From contig NZ_JAQZAL010000029.1 of assembly GCF_028737205.1 (NCBI RefSeq), positions 1 to 64,000 of the forward strand: a DNA stretch of 64,000 bases. The letters are read 5' to 3'. Shown in pieces: positions 29,731 through 37,946 of this stretch. Under the pieces are notes generated by a model. The model searched no databases. It saw only the letters and a program-made list of their open reading frames with translations, and was not told the origin of the DNA. Every line of letters begins with the position of its first letter. Position 1 is the stretch's first letter. Made by a program: the position numbers and the translations under genes. This DNA is from Actinomycetospora lutea (lineage in GTDB: Bacteria > Actinomycetota > Actinomycetes > Mycobacteriales > Pseudonocardiaceae).

Positions 29731-29917
29731 GGGTGGTGTCCCCCTCCCGGCCCGCGCTCGGGGTGGCGTGGTGGTGCACGGCCGCGGGCCGCCAGGGGTC
29801 GTACCTCGCGGCCTCCGACTGCGAAACGCGACCGGGAAGACCGTCGACCACGTCACAAACGGGTAACGGCATCACAGAGCGTGATGGTGGTGGGCGCTCC
29901 GTGTCCGTTGCGGGCGA

Positions 29918-30481
29918 CTACTCGTAGAAGTGGGCCCCGCGGGTCTTGAACGTGCCCATGCCGATCGAGCCGGTGACCAGGATCGTCGGGCGGCCGGGCC
30001 TCGCCTCGGCCCGGTGGCGGTTCTTCACCGTGCCCCAGGCCGAGCGCAGCTGGTCGGTGTCGACCGACCAGCCCTCGGGCAGGACCAGCACGACGCTGCC
30101 CATCCCGCCCTTGATCTCGAGGTCGATGCGCGGCAACGCGGTCGACACCTCGCGGAAGTCGAGCTTGACGTCCGACATCGCGGCCTCGGCGACGATCCGC
30201 GACGGCACCCGCCAGGCCCCGGTGCGCTTCTCGCTCGACCAGCCCGCGGTGATGACGAGGGGCTTCTCGTCGTCGGTCCGCACCGCCGCCCGCTGCCACG
30301 GGAGTGTCGCGGGGAGGTCGGCGACCAAGGGCTCGAGCTCGGCGTACGTCCGCGCCGCGTAGACCCGCGCGAGCCGCTCGTCGACCTCGGTGAGCTCGAG
30401 CCGGCCCTCGCCGAGCGCGGTCCGGAGGATCTCGGCGACGGCGTCGCGGTCGGCGTCACCCGCCGTCAACTCTCCTGACAT
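29918..30481 (-). CDS. DUF1707 / LiaF-like C-terminal domain protein
   Basis: 187 aa. Residues about 1-60 are a DUF1707 domain (AGDADRDAVAEILRTALGEGRLELTEVDERLARVYAARTYAEL), a short module common in actinobacteria and usually joined to membrane or stress proteins. The C-terminal half (AAMSDVKLDFREV, GMGSVVLVLPEGWSVD, SIGMGTFKTRG) resembles the LiaF/cell-wall-active antibiotic response beta domain. No membrane segment is present. ATG 30481 is used; longer frames upstream are not conserved. It diverges from the first OYE gene and its function is unknown. Confidence 0.8.
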   Translation of the reverse strand: MSGELTAGDADRDAVAEILRTALGEGRLELTEVDERLARVYAARTYAELEPLVADLPATLPWQRAAVRTDDEKPLVITAGWSSEKRTGAWRVPSRIVAEAAMSDVKLDFREVSTALPRIDLEIKGGMGSVVLVLPEGWSVDTDQLRSAWGTVKNRHRAEARPGRPTILVTGSIGMGTFKTRGAHFYE

Positions 30482-30526
30482 ACCGGACAATCTAGACGTC
30501 GTCTCCCCCGTCGTCCGGGGTCCGGC

Positions 30527-30532
30527 TAGCGT
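30527..30532 (+). promoter_or_regulatory. -10 box of the OYE1 gene (leaderless)
   Basis: TAGCGT with exactly 7 nt to GTG 30540; this spacing decides GTG 30540 over GTG 30531. Confidence 0.5.
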
Positions 30533-30539
30533 GCCGCGG

Positions 30540-32435
30540 GTGCTGGGCGAGGAGATCGTGCTCGGCCGGCGGACCGCGCCGAGCCGCGTGCTGTTCGGTC
30601 CCCACGTCACGCACCTGGCCGATCCGCACCGGCCGCGGGCCCTCGGGCCCGACCACGTCGCGCACTACCGGGCCCGCGCCGCCGGGGGCGCGGGCGTCGT
30701 CGTCACCGAGGTCGCGTCGGTCGTGGCCGAGGACCATCCGTACGAGGACGCGCCGCTGGCTCCTCTCTGCGGGGACGGCTGGGCGGCGGTCGCGGACGCC
30801 TGCGCGCCGTTCGGGACGCTCGTGCTCGCCGGGCTGGGGCACGCGGGCGGACAGGGGTCCTCGGCGTACACCCGGGGCCCGCTGTGGGCGCCGTCGGCGG
30901 TGCCGGACCCGGCGAGCGGGGAGGTGCCCGCGGTCCTGTCGTCCTCCGGGATCGCCGCGGTGGTGGCGGTGTTCGCGTCGTCCGCCGCCCTGGCCGTGCA
31001 GGCGGGGTGCGACGGCGTCGAGATCCAGGCGGGCCAGCACGCGCTGCTGCGCCAGTTCCTGTCCGGCCTGACCAACCTGCGCGACGACGCGTACGGCGCC
31101 GACCGGGCGATGGTGCTGGTCGAGGTGCTCTCCGCGGTGCGGGCGGCGGTCGGCGACCGTGTCCTCGGCCTGCGCCTGACGGTCGACGAGCTGGCGCCGT
31201 GGGCCGGGATCACGCCCGAGGTCGCGCGGTCGTTCCTGCAGCGGGTCGCGGATCTGGTCGATCTCGTCGTGCCGGTGCGCGGGTCGGCGCTGACCGTGGG
31301 CGCGACGCGGCCGGACGCGCACACGGCGCCGGGCTTCCTGCGGGCCGCCTGTCGCGCCGTCCGGGTCGACGGCGTGGCGACGGTGCTGGCGGGGAGCGTG
31401 GTGGACGTCGAGGTCGCCGAGTCGGCGCTGGCGGCCGGGGACGCCGACGTCGTGGAGATGACCCGCGCCCAGCTCGCCGACGCCGACCTCGTCGCCCGGG
31501 CCCGCGCCGGGTCCGCGCCGCGGCCGTGCGTGCTGACCAACCAGCAGTGCCGGGTGCGCGACGTCCGCAACCCGCGGATCTCGTGCACGGTGGCGGCGCC
31601 GGAGGTGCCGGAGCGGGTGGTGGGGCGCTCCGTGGGCGAGGTGCTCGTCGTCGGGGCGGGGCCGGCGGGCCTGGAGGCGGCGCGGACGCTGGCGCGGGCC
31701 GGGTGCGCGGTGCGGGTGGTGGAGCGTGCCGACGCGGTGGGCGGGCTGCTGCGCGACGTGGCCGGGCTGCCCGGCCGCGAGCTGTTCGCGCGGCTCGTCG
31801 ACTGGTACGCCGACGAGCTGGCGGCGCTGCGCGTACCGATCTCCCTCGGGGTCGCCGTGGACCCGGAGCACGGCGTGTCTCGGCCTGGCGGCCACGCTGA
31901 CGTCGAACGTCAGGACGACCCCCACGATCTCGATCGGGTCGTGCTGGCCTGCGGGGGCGTCGACCGGCCGGGCCGCGGGACGCCCATCGCCGCGGCGCTC
32001 CGTGACGGCCTGCCGCCCGGGCCCGTGGTCGTCGAGGACCCGGTCGGCGACGGGGCGGCGGTGGCGCTCGCGGAACGGCTCGCGGCGGAGGGCCGCGAGG
32101 TCGCCGTGGTGGCGCCGGGCCTGCTGATCGGGCCGGGGCTGGCGCGCACCGGCGACCTCGTCGACGCCCAGGCGCGGCTCGCCCGGGCGGGCGTGCGGCG
32201 GGTGACCGAGGCGTCGGTGACGGCGTTCGAGGGCGGCGTGGTGAGCGTCGTCGACGTCGCGACGGGCGCGGCGTCGACGCTGCCCGGCGCCGTTCTCGTC
32301 GATGCGGGCCCGCGGCGCGGCGTGCCGGTCGCCTCGCGGCCGGGGCTGGTCGTCGTCGGCGACGCCGTCGCGCCGCGGACCGTGGCCGAGGCGATCCGCG
32401 AGGGCCGGGCGGCGGCCCGGGGGCTGCTGGCGTGA
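30540..32435 (+). CDS. Mycofactocin-associated FadH/OYE-family oxidoreductase 1
   Basis: 631 aa, the 2,4-dienoyl-CoA reductase architecture: an Old Yellow Enzyme-type FMN barrel (residues 1-340), an iron-sulfur motif region and an FAD/NAD(P) domain with VLVVGAGPAGLEAARTLARAGC. Paired OYE-like genes of this kind accompany mycofactocin clusters. The Fe-S region here reads CVLTNQQC...ISC: relative to its neighbour (CIGCNQEC...LGC) the second cysteine is replaced by Thr (codon ACC), leaving three of four ligands. A short palindrome-bearing segment (about 31871-31917) looks inserted before DLDRVVLACGG. It is coupled to the next gene by GTGA. Confidence 0.82.
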   Translation: MLGEEIVLGRRTAPSRVLFGPHVTHLADPHRPRALGPDHVAHYRARAAGGAGVVVTEVASVVAEDHPYEDAPLAPLCGDGWAAVADACAPFGTLVLAGLGHAGGQGSSAYTRGPLWAPSAVPDPASGEVPAVLSSSGIAAVVAVFASSAALAVQAGCDGVEIQAGQHALLRQFLSGLTNLRDDAYGADRAMVLVEVLSAVRAAVGDRVLGLRLTVDELAPWAGITPEVARSFLQRVADLVDLVVPVRGSALTVGATRPDAHTAPGFLRAACRAVRVDGVATVLAGSVVDVEVAESALAAGDADVVEMTRAQLADADLVARARAGSAPRPCVLTNQQCRVRDVRNPRISCTVAAPEVPERVVGRSVGEVLVVGAGPAGLEAARTLARAGCAVRVVERADAVGGLLRDVAGLPGRELFARLVDWYADELAALRVPISLGVAVDPEHGVSRPGGHADVERQDDPHDLDRVVLACGGVDRPGRGTPIAAALRDGLPPGPVVVEDPVGDGAAVALAERLAAEGREVAVVAPGLLIGPGLARTGDLVDAQARLARAGVRRVTEASVTAFEGGVVSVVDVATGAASTLPGAVLVDAGPRRGVPVASRPGLVVVGDAVAPRTVAEAIREGRAAARGLLA

Positions 32436-34291
32436 ACGTCCTCGGCGAGCCCGTCCGGCTCGGGCCCCTCGTCGCGCGGAACCGGATCGTCTTCCCCGCG
32501 CACCTCACGAACACGGCGGTGGCGCGCCGCCCGACCCCGCAGCACGCGGCGTACTACGGCGCGCGGGCCGCGGGCGGTGCCGGGCTGGTGATCACGGAGG
32601 AGCAGTCCGTCGACCCCGCCGACCGGCCCTACGAGAAGCTCGTCGACGGCACCGACCCCGCCGTCGTGCCGGGGTACCGGGCGATCGCCGACGCGGTGCA
32701 CGCGCACGGCGCGCTGGTGCTCGCGCAGCTCGGGCACAACGGCGGGCAGTCGTCGTCGATCTACTCCCGCGCGCCGGTGGACGGCGCCGACGACGAGCCC
32801 GACCCGATGTTCCGGGAGGTGCCGCGGCCCGTCAGCGACCTGTCGTGGCTGGTGGACGGGTTCGGGCTGGTCGCGTCGCACGTCGCGGCGGGCGGGCTCG
32901 ACGGTGTCGAGGTGCAGTGCTCGCAGGCGTCGCTGATCCGGCAGCTGTTCTCGGCGCGCTCGGAGCGGGCGCTGCCGTTCCTGACCGCCGTGCTGCGGGC
33001 GGTGCGCGCGGCGATCGGGCCCGACCGGGTGCTCGGCGTCCGGGTCCAGGGCGACGAAGGCCTGCCCGGTGGGCTCTCGGCGGCCGATGCGGTGCGGGTC
33101 GCGGAGGCCGTCGAGCCGCTCGTGGACTACGTCAACACCGCCGTCGGCGTCGCCACCCGGACCCTGCCGCTGATCGAGCCGCCGATGGGCGTCCCGGCCG
33201 GCTACGCCGCGCACGTGCCGACGGCGGTGCGCGCGGCGGTGTCGGTGCCGGTGATCGGCGTCGGGCGGTTCACGACGCCGGGGCAGGCGCTGGAGGCCGT
33301 CACGTCGGGGTCGTGCGACCTCGTCGGCGTCGTGCGCGGGCAGATCGCCGACCCGGCCTTCGCGGGCAAGGCGCTGCGCGGCGAGCGCGTGCGCCGGTGC
33401 ATCGGGTGCAACCAGGAGTGCATCGCGCGCGTGGGGCTCAACCAGCGACTGGGGTGCGCGGTGAACCCGGTCGCCGGCCGCGAGTCGGTCGTGTCGCCTC
33501 CGGCGTCCGGGTCCGCGCGCGTGCTCGTGGTCGGCGGCGGGCCCGCGGGGCTCGCGGCGGCGGTGGCGGCGGCGCGCTCCGGGCACGCGGTGACGCTGGC
33601 CGAGCGCTCCGACGTCCTCGGCGGGCAGCTCGCGCTCGCGTCCCGGGCCCCCGAGCGCCGGGAGCTGGCGAACCTCGTCGCGGACCTGGCGCACGAGGCG
33701 CGCGATCGGGGGGTCGCCGTGCGGCTGCGGTCGCCCGTGTCGAGCGTGTCCGGGGTGGACACGGTGGTCCTCGCCACCGGCGCCCGCCCCGCACTCCCGT
33801 CCTGGGCGGGCGGGCTCGAGCGGGTCGTCGACGTCACCGACGTCCTCGCGGGGCGGGTGGCGCCGCGCGGGCGCGTGCTGGTCGTCGACGCCGGGCGCGG
33901 GCACGCGGCCACCTCGACCGCGGAGCTCCTGGCGCGCCGGGGCGCCGACGTCGCGACGCTGACCCCGGCGCTCGTGGCCGCGGACGCCCTCGCCCCGACC
34001 CTCGACCGCGAGCGCTGGCGCCGGCGCGCGGCCGAGGTGGGGATCGCGTCGTTCACCGACCGGGTCGTGGTGGCGGCGCGCCCGGGGCTCGTGGTGGACG
34101 TGCTCGAGCACCTCACGGGCACGGTGACGCCGTGGCCCACTGACTGGGTGGTGCACGCGGGCCCGCCGACGCCGGTGGTCCCGGAGCTGGTCACCGACGT
34201 GCCCGTCGTCCGCGTCGGCGACTGCCTCGCACCCCGCGACATCGCCGCCGCCGTCCGCGAGGGCACCGCGGCGGGCGGCTCGCTCCCGTGA
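32432..34291 (+). CDS. Mycofactocin-associated FadH/OYE-family oxidoreductase 2
   Basis: 619-aa paralogue of the preceding gene. It has an FMN barrel (VLGEPVRLGPLVARNRIVFPAH at the start, GQLGHNGGQSSS-like active-site region as LAQLGHNGGQSSS), an intact 4Fe-4S motif CxxCxxxC plus a distal Cys (CIGCNQEC...RLGCAVNP), and an FAD-binding RVLVVGGGPAGLAAA. It probably reduces an enone- or enoyl-CoA-type substrate or passes electrons to or from mycofactocin; the role is not known. Start GTG 32432 overlaps the previous stop. The stop codon lies in the left arm of a hairpin at 34288-34327. Confidence 0.85.
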   Translation: MNVLGEPVRLGPLVARNRIVFPAHLTNTAVARRPTPQHAAYYGARAAGGAGLVITEEQSVDPADRPYEKLVDGTDPAVVPGYRAIADAVHAHGALVLAQLGHNGGQSSSIYSRAPVDGADDEPDPMFREVPRPVSDLSWLVDGFGLVASHVAAGGLDGVEVQCSQASLIRQLFSARSERALPFLTAVLRAVRAAIGPDRVLGVRVQGDEGLPGGLSAADAVRVAEAVEPLVDYVNTAVGVATRTLPLIEPPMGVPAGYAAHVPTAVRAAVSVPVIGVGRFTTPGQALEAVTSGSCDLVGVVRGQIADPAFAGKALRGERVRRCIGCNQECIARVGLNQRLGCAVNPVAGRESVVSPPASGSARVLVVGGGPAGLAAAVAAARSGHAVTLAERSDVLGGQLALASRAPERRELANLVADLAHEARDRGVAVRLRSPVSSVSGVDTVVLATGARPALPSWAGGLERVVDVTDVLAGRVAPRGRVLVVDAGRGHAATSTAELLARRGADVATLTPALVAADALAPTLDRERWRRRAAEVGIASFTDRVVVAARPGLVVDVLEHLTGTVTPWPTDWVVHAGPPTPVVPELVTDVPVVRVGDCLAPRDIAAAVREGTAAGGSLP

Positions 34292-34327
34292 GCGGACGTC
34301 GGGGCGATGGCCCCGAACTTCGCTCAC
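34288..34327 (+). terminator. Imperfect hairpin between OYE2 and mftE (palindrome family, copy 2)
   Basis: Seven-base outer arms (GTGAGCG/CGCTCAC) and an inner GGGGC...GCCCC stem around a short loop. It shares its arm sequence with the palindromes at 14295 and 58664. It begins inside the OYE2 stop codon. Confidence 0.6.
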
Positions 34328-34350
34328 GTACTCCGTCCGGCCCGCGTGCG

Positions 34351-34356
34351 TAGGGT
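34351..34356 (+). promoter_or_regulatory. -10 box of mftE (leaderless)
   Basis: TAGGGT with 7 nt to GTG 34364. Confidence 0.5.
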
Positions 34357-34363
34357 CGGGCGC

Positions 34364-35041
34364 GTGGATCTCGGGGGCGCGCGGTGGGCGGAGTGCGAGG
34401 ACGTGGCGGTGCTGCTCGTCCCGGTCGGGGCCACCGAGCAGCACGGGCCGCACCTGCCGCTGGGCACCGACACCACCGTCGCCGCCACCGTCGCCGCCCG
34501 CAGCGGCCTCCCGACGGCGCCCGCCCTGCCCTACGGCGCCTCCGGGGAGCACGAGGGCTTCCCGGGCACGGTCTCGATCGGCACCGAGACGCTCGCTGCC
34601 GTGATCGTCGAGCTCGGCCGCTCGGCGTGCCGCTTCGCCCGCCGGCTCGTGCTCGTCAACGGGCACGGCGGCAACGTCGGCGCCCTGCGCGTCGCCGTGC
34701 CGATGCTGCGTGCCGAGGGCCGCGACGTCGCCTGGTTCCCGTGCGGCGTGCCCGGCGCCGACGCCCACGCCGGGCGCCACGAGACGTCGGTGATGCTCGC
34801 GCTCGCCCCGCACGCCGTCCGCGAGGACCTCGCCGCGCCCGGCAACACCGCGCGGCTGCGCGAGCTCATGCCGGCCATCGCCGCCGGCTCGGTGCGCGAC
34901 GTCAGCCCGTCCGGGGTGCTCGGCGACCCCACCGGGGCGAGCGGGGCCGAGGGCGCGGAGACGGTGTCGGTGATGGTCGCCGGGCTCGTCACGGCCGTCG
35001 AGCGCTGGGCCGTCGACGAGGCCACCGGCCGCCTCACCTGA
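34364..35041 (+). CDS. mftE: Mycofactocin precursor peptidase MftE
   Basis: 225-aa creatininase-family metallopeptidase. It releases the modified Val-Tyr dipeptide from MftA. Metal-binding residues are visible in GATEQHGPHLPLGTD (Glu, His, Asp), LVNGHGGNVGAL and DAHAGRHETSVML (His, Glu). The start GTG 34364 is chosen from the TAGGGT box 7 nt upstream; the frame is open further upstream (to 34307) but crosses the hairpin. MftE is normally next to mftC/mftD; here it lies 24 kb from mftC, beside the two OYE genes. Confidence 0.92.
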   Translation: MDLGGARWAECEDVAVLLVPVGATEQHGPHLPLGTDTTVAATVAARSGLPTAPALPYGASGEHEGFPGTVSIGTETLAAVIVELGRSACRFARRLVLVNGHGGNVGALRVAVPMLRAEGRDVAWFPCGVPGADAHAGRHETSVMLALAPHAVREDLAAPGNTARLRELMPAIAAGSVRDVSPSGVLGDPTGASGAEGAETVSVMVAGLVTAVERWAVDEATGRLT

Positions 35042-35045
35042 GCCG

Positions 35046-35083
35046 GCGCCCGGACGTCCGCGCCCGGACGTCCGCGCCCGGAC
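35046..35083 (+). repeat. 14-bp direct repeat, 2.7 copies
   Basis: Unit GCGCCCGGACGTCC at 35046 and 35060, and ten bases of a third at 35074, in the spacer after mftE. No function evident. Confidence 0.8.
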
Positions 35084-35131
35084 CACGCCCGTCCTCGCGC
35101 CGTTCACGGCTGCGGCGGACACTCGGGCGGC

Positions 35132-35566
35132 ATGACCCGACTGCTCGCCGGCGACGATCTCCTGGCCCGCGCCGAGGCCGCCCTCGCGGTGGCGCTGCCC
35201 GACGCGCTGGGCGTCGAGTTCGTCGACCCGCACGCCCCGCTCGACGGCGTCGTCCTCCCCGTCGCCGGACTCGCCGTCACCCCCGCCGCCACCGCCCACG
35301 CCGCCGCGCTCGGCGCCGCGATCGAGCTCGCCGGCTACCTCGCGGTGCTGCCGACGCTGACGTCGGCGCAGCACGCGGTCACCCACCAGATCTCCACGCA
35401 GTACCTGCGCCCGGCCCCCGCGGGCCGCCGCGTCCGCGTCGTCGGCAAGCTCAGCAGACGCGCCCGCGAGCTCGCCTTCGTCGCCGTCACCGCGAGCCTC
35501 GAGGAGGCCCCCGACCGGCCGGTCGCCCTGAGCCAGCTCACCAAGTCGATCGTCGGGGCGATCTAG
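35132..35566 (+). CDS. Hotdog-fold thioesterase, PaaI-like
   Basis: 144 aa. The central helix and strand pattern (AATAHAAALGAAIELAGYLAVLPTL, then HQISTQYLRPAPAGRRVRVVGKLSRRARELAFVAVTA) is that of small hotdog thioesterases/DUF4442 relatives that cleave acyl-CoA. The catalytic Asp/Glu is not obvious. ATG 35132 follows a GGGCGGC sequence, a weak ribosome site. Its stop TAG forms part of the -10 box of the next gene. No direct link to mycofactocin is known. Confidence 0.7.
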   Translation: MTRLLAGDDLLARAEAALAVALPDALGVEFVDPHAPLDGVVLPVAGLAVTPAATAHAAALGAAIELAGYLAVLPTLTSAQHAVTHQISTQYLRPAPAGRRVRVVGKLSRRARELAFVAVTASLEEAPDRPVALSQLTKSIVGAI

Positions 35567-35569
35567 GCT
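35564..35569 (+). promoter_or_regulatory. -10 box of the phosphoribosyltransferase gene (leaderless)
   Basis: TAGGCT with 7 nt to GTG 35577; it overlaps the stop codon of the thioesterase gene. Confidence 0.45.
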
Positions 35570-35576
35570 CCCGCCG

Positions 35577-36209
35577 GTGCCCCGCCCCTTCGCCGACCGG
35601 GCCGCCGCCGGCCGCGCGCTCGGCGAGCGGCTCGCCGCGCTGGGACTCGAGCGCCCGCTGCTCATCGGGCTCGCGCGCGGCGGGGTGCCGGTCGCCGTCG
35701 CCGCCGCGGCGGTGCTGGGCGACGCCGAGGTCGACGTCGGCGTCGCCCGCAAGATCACCGCGCCGGGCCGTCCCGAGGCCGGGCTCGGGGCCGTGGCGGT
35801 CGACGGCGAGCCGGTGTGGTTCGACCGCGCGCTGCGCCACGCCGGCCTCACGCCCGAGGCGCTCGCCGACGTCGTCGCCGCCGAGCGCCGGGAGGCGGCG
35901 CGCCGCGAGGAGGCCTACGGCGCGGGCCGGCGCACGCGGACGGCGGGCCGCGACGTCGTGCTCGTCGACGACGGGGTCGCCACGGGGATGACGGTGCTCG
36001 CGGCCCTCGACGCGATCGCCGCGACCGGCCCGGCGCGGCTCCTGCTCGGCGTGCCCGTGGCGTCACCGCCGGCGCTGGAGCGCCTGGGCGAGCGCGCCGA
36101 CGCGGTGGTCGCCCTGCTCGTGCCCGCCGACTTCCGGGCCGTCGGCGACGCCTACGACCACTTCGGCCAGCTCACCGACGACGACGTGCGACGTGTGCTC
36201 GGTCGCTGA
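35577..36209 (+). CDS. Phosphoribosyltransferase-family protein
   Basis: 210 aa. The PRPP-binding loop is DVVLVDDGVATGMT (about residues 127-140), with an upstream pyrophosphate-type loop in LARGGVPVA and an Arg-Lys in GVARKITAP. The C-terminal YDHFGQLTDDDVRRVL is a conserved tail of the predicted phosphoribosyltransferases that often stand alone or with alpha/beta hydrolases. The substrate is unknown. Such genes are not standard members of mycofactocin clusters; it lies between mftE and mftF here. Confidence 0.82.
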   Translation: MPRPFADRAAAGRALGERLAALGLERPLLIGLARGGVPVAVAAAAVLGDAEVDVGVARKITAPGRPEAGLGAVAVDGEPVWFDRALRHAGLTPEALADVVAAERREAARREEAYGAGRRTRTAGRDVVLVDDGVATGMTVLAALDAIAATGPARLLLGVPVASPPALERLGERADAVVALLVPADFRAVGDAYDHFGQLTDDDVRRVLGR

Positions 36210-36228
36210 CCGGCGCGCCCGCGCTGCC

Positions 36229-36234
36229 TAGACT
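36229..36234 (+). promoter_or_regulatory. -10 box of mftF
   Basis: TAGACT located 8 nt before ATC 36243, where the MftF reading frame should begin. Confidence 0.4.
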
Positions 36235-36242
36235 CGCCGGCC

Positions 36243-37946
36243 ATCGCCACCTCCCCCGCCACCGACACCGCCCCGCCCGCGCGCCCCGCGCGACTGCCGC
36301 AGGGCTGGTCGGTCGTCCTCGACCGCCGCGTCCTGCGCGTCGACGGCGGGCGGACGCTGGTCGGCGGGTCGCCGCCGCGGGTGCTGCACCTCGCGCAGGC
36401 GGCGTACGACCGGCTCGCGGGCCCGTCGGGGATCCCCGCCGGCGCCCGGCTGGTCGTCACCGACCCGACGTCCGCGGCGCTGGCGCGCCTGCTCACCGAC
36501 GCCGGCGTCGCGCACCCGGAGCCCGCGCACGCCGACGCGCCCGACGCCGCGGCCGTGTCGGTCGTCGTACCCGTGCGCGACCGCCCCGCCGAGCTGGCGC
36601 GGCTGCTCGCGGCGGTCGTCGACTCCGGGGTGGGCGAGGTCGTGGTCGTCGACGACGGCTCCGCCGACCCCGCCGCGACGGCCCGGGTCGCCGCGTCCGC
36701 CGGAGCGCGCGTGGTGCGGCACGACGTCTCGCGGGGTCCGGCGGCCGCACGCAACACGGGCGCCGCGGCGTCGACGGGCGCGCTCGTCGCGTTCCTCGAC
36801 TCCGACGTCGTCCCCGAGCCCGGCTGGCTCGCCCCGCTCCTGGGCCACCTCGCCGACCCCGCCGTCGCCCTCGCCGCCCCCCGGATCGTGGCGTGGTCCG
36901 GTGCGAGCGATGCGGCTTTGCTGGCGTCTGACGCCAGGCTCGCCACATCCTCGACTCACGACACGCCGAGTGACCGCTCGAAGCCCGGGGTCGTCAGCCT
37001 GGCGGGCACGCCGACACCCTCCGTCAGGGAAGCCGCCCGCTCGATCGCGCGCGGGATCGTCGCGCGCTACGAGGAGCGACGCTCCAGCCTCGACCTCGGC
37101 GCGCGTCCCGCCCCGGTGACCGCCCGCTCGCGGGTGGCCTACGTGCCCAGTGCCGCGCTGGTCGTGCGCCGCGAGGCGCTCGGCGCCGGGTTCGCCGAGG
37201 ACATGCCCGTCGCCGAGGACGTCGACCTCGTCTGGCGGGTCGCCGGCAAGGGCTGGCGCCTGCGCTACGAGCCCACCTCGCGGGTCGCGCACGAGCACCG
37301 CGACACCGTCGGCCCCTGGCTCGCGCGCAAGACGTTCTACGGCACCGGCGCCGCTCCGCTCGCCCTCCGCCACCCACGCCGCGTACCGCCGGTCGCGCTC
37401 GCCCCGTGGACCGCCGCCGCGATCACGCTCCTGGGCGTCCAGCGGCGCTGGAGCACGGCGGCGGCGGGCGCGGTGACGGTGCTCGCGACGGTCCGCCTCG
37501 CGAAGGGCCTGCACGACGCGCGACGCGGCAACACCGGCGTGTCGCCGCAGCGAGGATGTGGTGATCCTGGCGTCAGACGCCAGCAAAGCCGCATCGCTCG
37601 TACGTGGGTGCCAGCCGCACGCCTGGCCATCGTGCTCGCGCCGTGGGGTCTCGGCGGCGCGGCGTGGCAGGCCGCCGGGGCGTTGACGCGGCACTGGTGG
37701 CCCGCGGCCGTAGTCGGTGCGCTCGTCTCGCGACGCGTCCGCCGAGCGCTCGCGGCCGCCGCCGTGCTCGAGGGTCTCGCCGACTGGGTGCGGTTCCGCG
37801 AGCCCGGAGCCACGGACCTCCTCGGGCACGTCGTGGCCCACCGCCTCGACGATCTCGCCTACGGCGCCGGGCTCTGGTGGGGCGCGTGGCGCCATCGCAC
37901 CGTCGCCCCGCTGCGCCCCGACCTGACCGGGAAGGCGCCGCCGTGA
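36243..37946 (+). CDS. mftF: Mycofactocin glycosyltransferase MftF
   Basis: About 567 aa, GT2-family. MftF adds glucose units to premycofactocin. The N-terminal PqqD-like region (LPQGWSVVLDRRVLRVDGGRTLVGGSPPRVLHLAQAAYDRL) is followed by VSVVVPVRDRPAELARLL, the DDGSAD donor motif, FLDSDVVPEPGWL and EDVDLVWRVAGKGWRLRYEP, then a membrane-associated C-terminus. The family N-terminus begins upstream of the first usual start (GTG 36381); no ATG, GTG or TTG is available before it, so ATC 36243 is proposed. Two inverted copies of a 65-bp repeat are embedded in frame. The stop overlaps the MOSC gene (GTGA). Confidence 0.85.
   Translation: MATSPATDTAPPARPARLPQGWSVVLDRRVLRVDGGRTLVGGSPPRVLHLAQAAYDRLAGPSGIPAGARLVVTDPTSAALARLLTDAGVAHPEPAHADAPDAAAVSVVVPVRDRPAELARLLAAVVDSGVGEVVVVDDGSADPAATARVAASAGARVVRHDVSRGPAAARNTGAAASTGALVAFLDSDVVPEPGWLAPLLGHLADPAVALAAPRIVAWSGASDAALLASDARLATSSTHDTPSDRSKPGVVSLAGTPTPSVREAARSIARGIVARYEERRSSLDLGARPAPVTARSRVAYVPSAALVVRREALGAGFAEDMPVAEDVDLVWRVAGKGWRLRYEPTSRVAHEHRDTVGPWLARKTFYGTGAAPLALRHPRRVPPVALAPWTAAAITLLGVQRRWSTAAAGAVTVLATVRLAKGLHDARRGNTGVSPQRGCGDPGVRRQQSRIARTWVPAARLAIVLAPWGLGGAAWQAAGALTRHWWPAAVVGALVSRRVRRALAAAAVLEGLADWVRFREPGATDLLGHVVAHRLDDLAYGAGLWWGAWRHRTVAPLRPDLTGKAPP
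36904..36968 (+). repeat. Intragenic repeat in mftF, copy 1
   Basis: About 65 bp with a 7-3-7 palindrome (CTGGCGT/ACGCCAG). The first 35 bases are identical to the reverse complement of copy 2. It is translated as SDAALLASDARLATSS, in frame with mftF. Confidence 0.85.
37535..37600 (-). repeat. Intragenic repeat in mftF, copy 2 (inverted)
   Basis: Inverted relative to copy 1, 567 bp apart. It is translated as VSPQRGCGDPGVRRQQSRIA in the other orientation, so the same DNA is read as two unrelated peptides. Confidence 0.85.

Noticed and set aside
25933-29949. 1338-codon plus-strand frame opposite the synthetase
   Set aside because: Antisense shadow; the minus-strand frame holds intact adenylation and thiolation motifs.
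31910-35851. 1313-codon minus-strand frame across OYE genes and mftE
   Set aside because: Composition-driven open frame; the plus strand carries overlapping coupled genes with clear motifs.
36904-37600. The inverted repeats in mftF as ends of an insertion sequence or composite transposon
   Set aside because: The 567 bp between them encode ordinary MftF sequence (EDVDLVWRVAGKGW), not a transposase, and no target duplication is seen.
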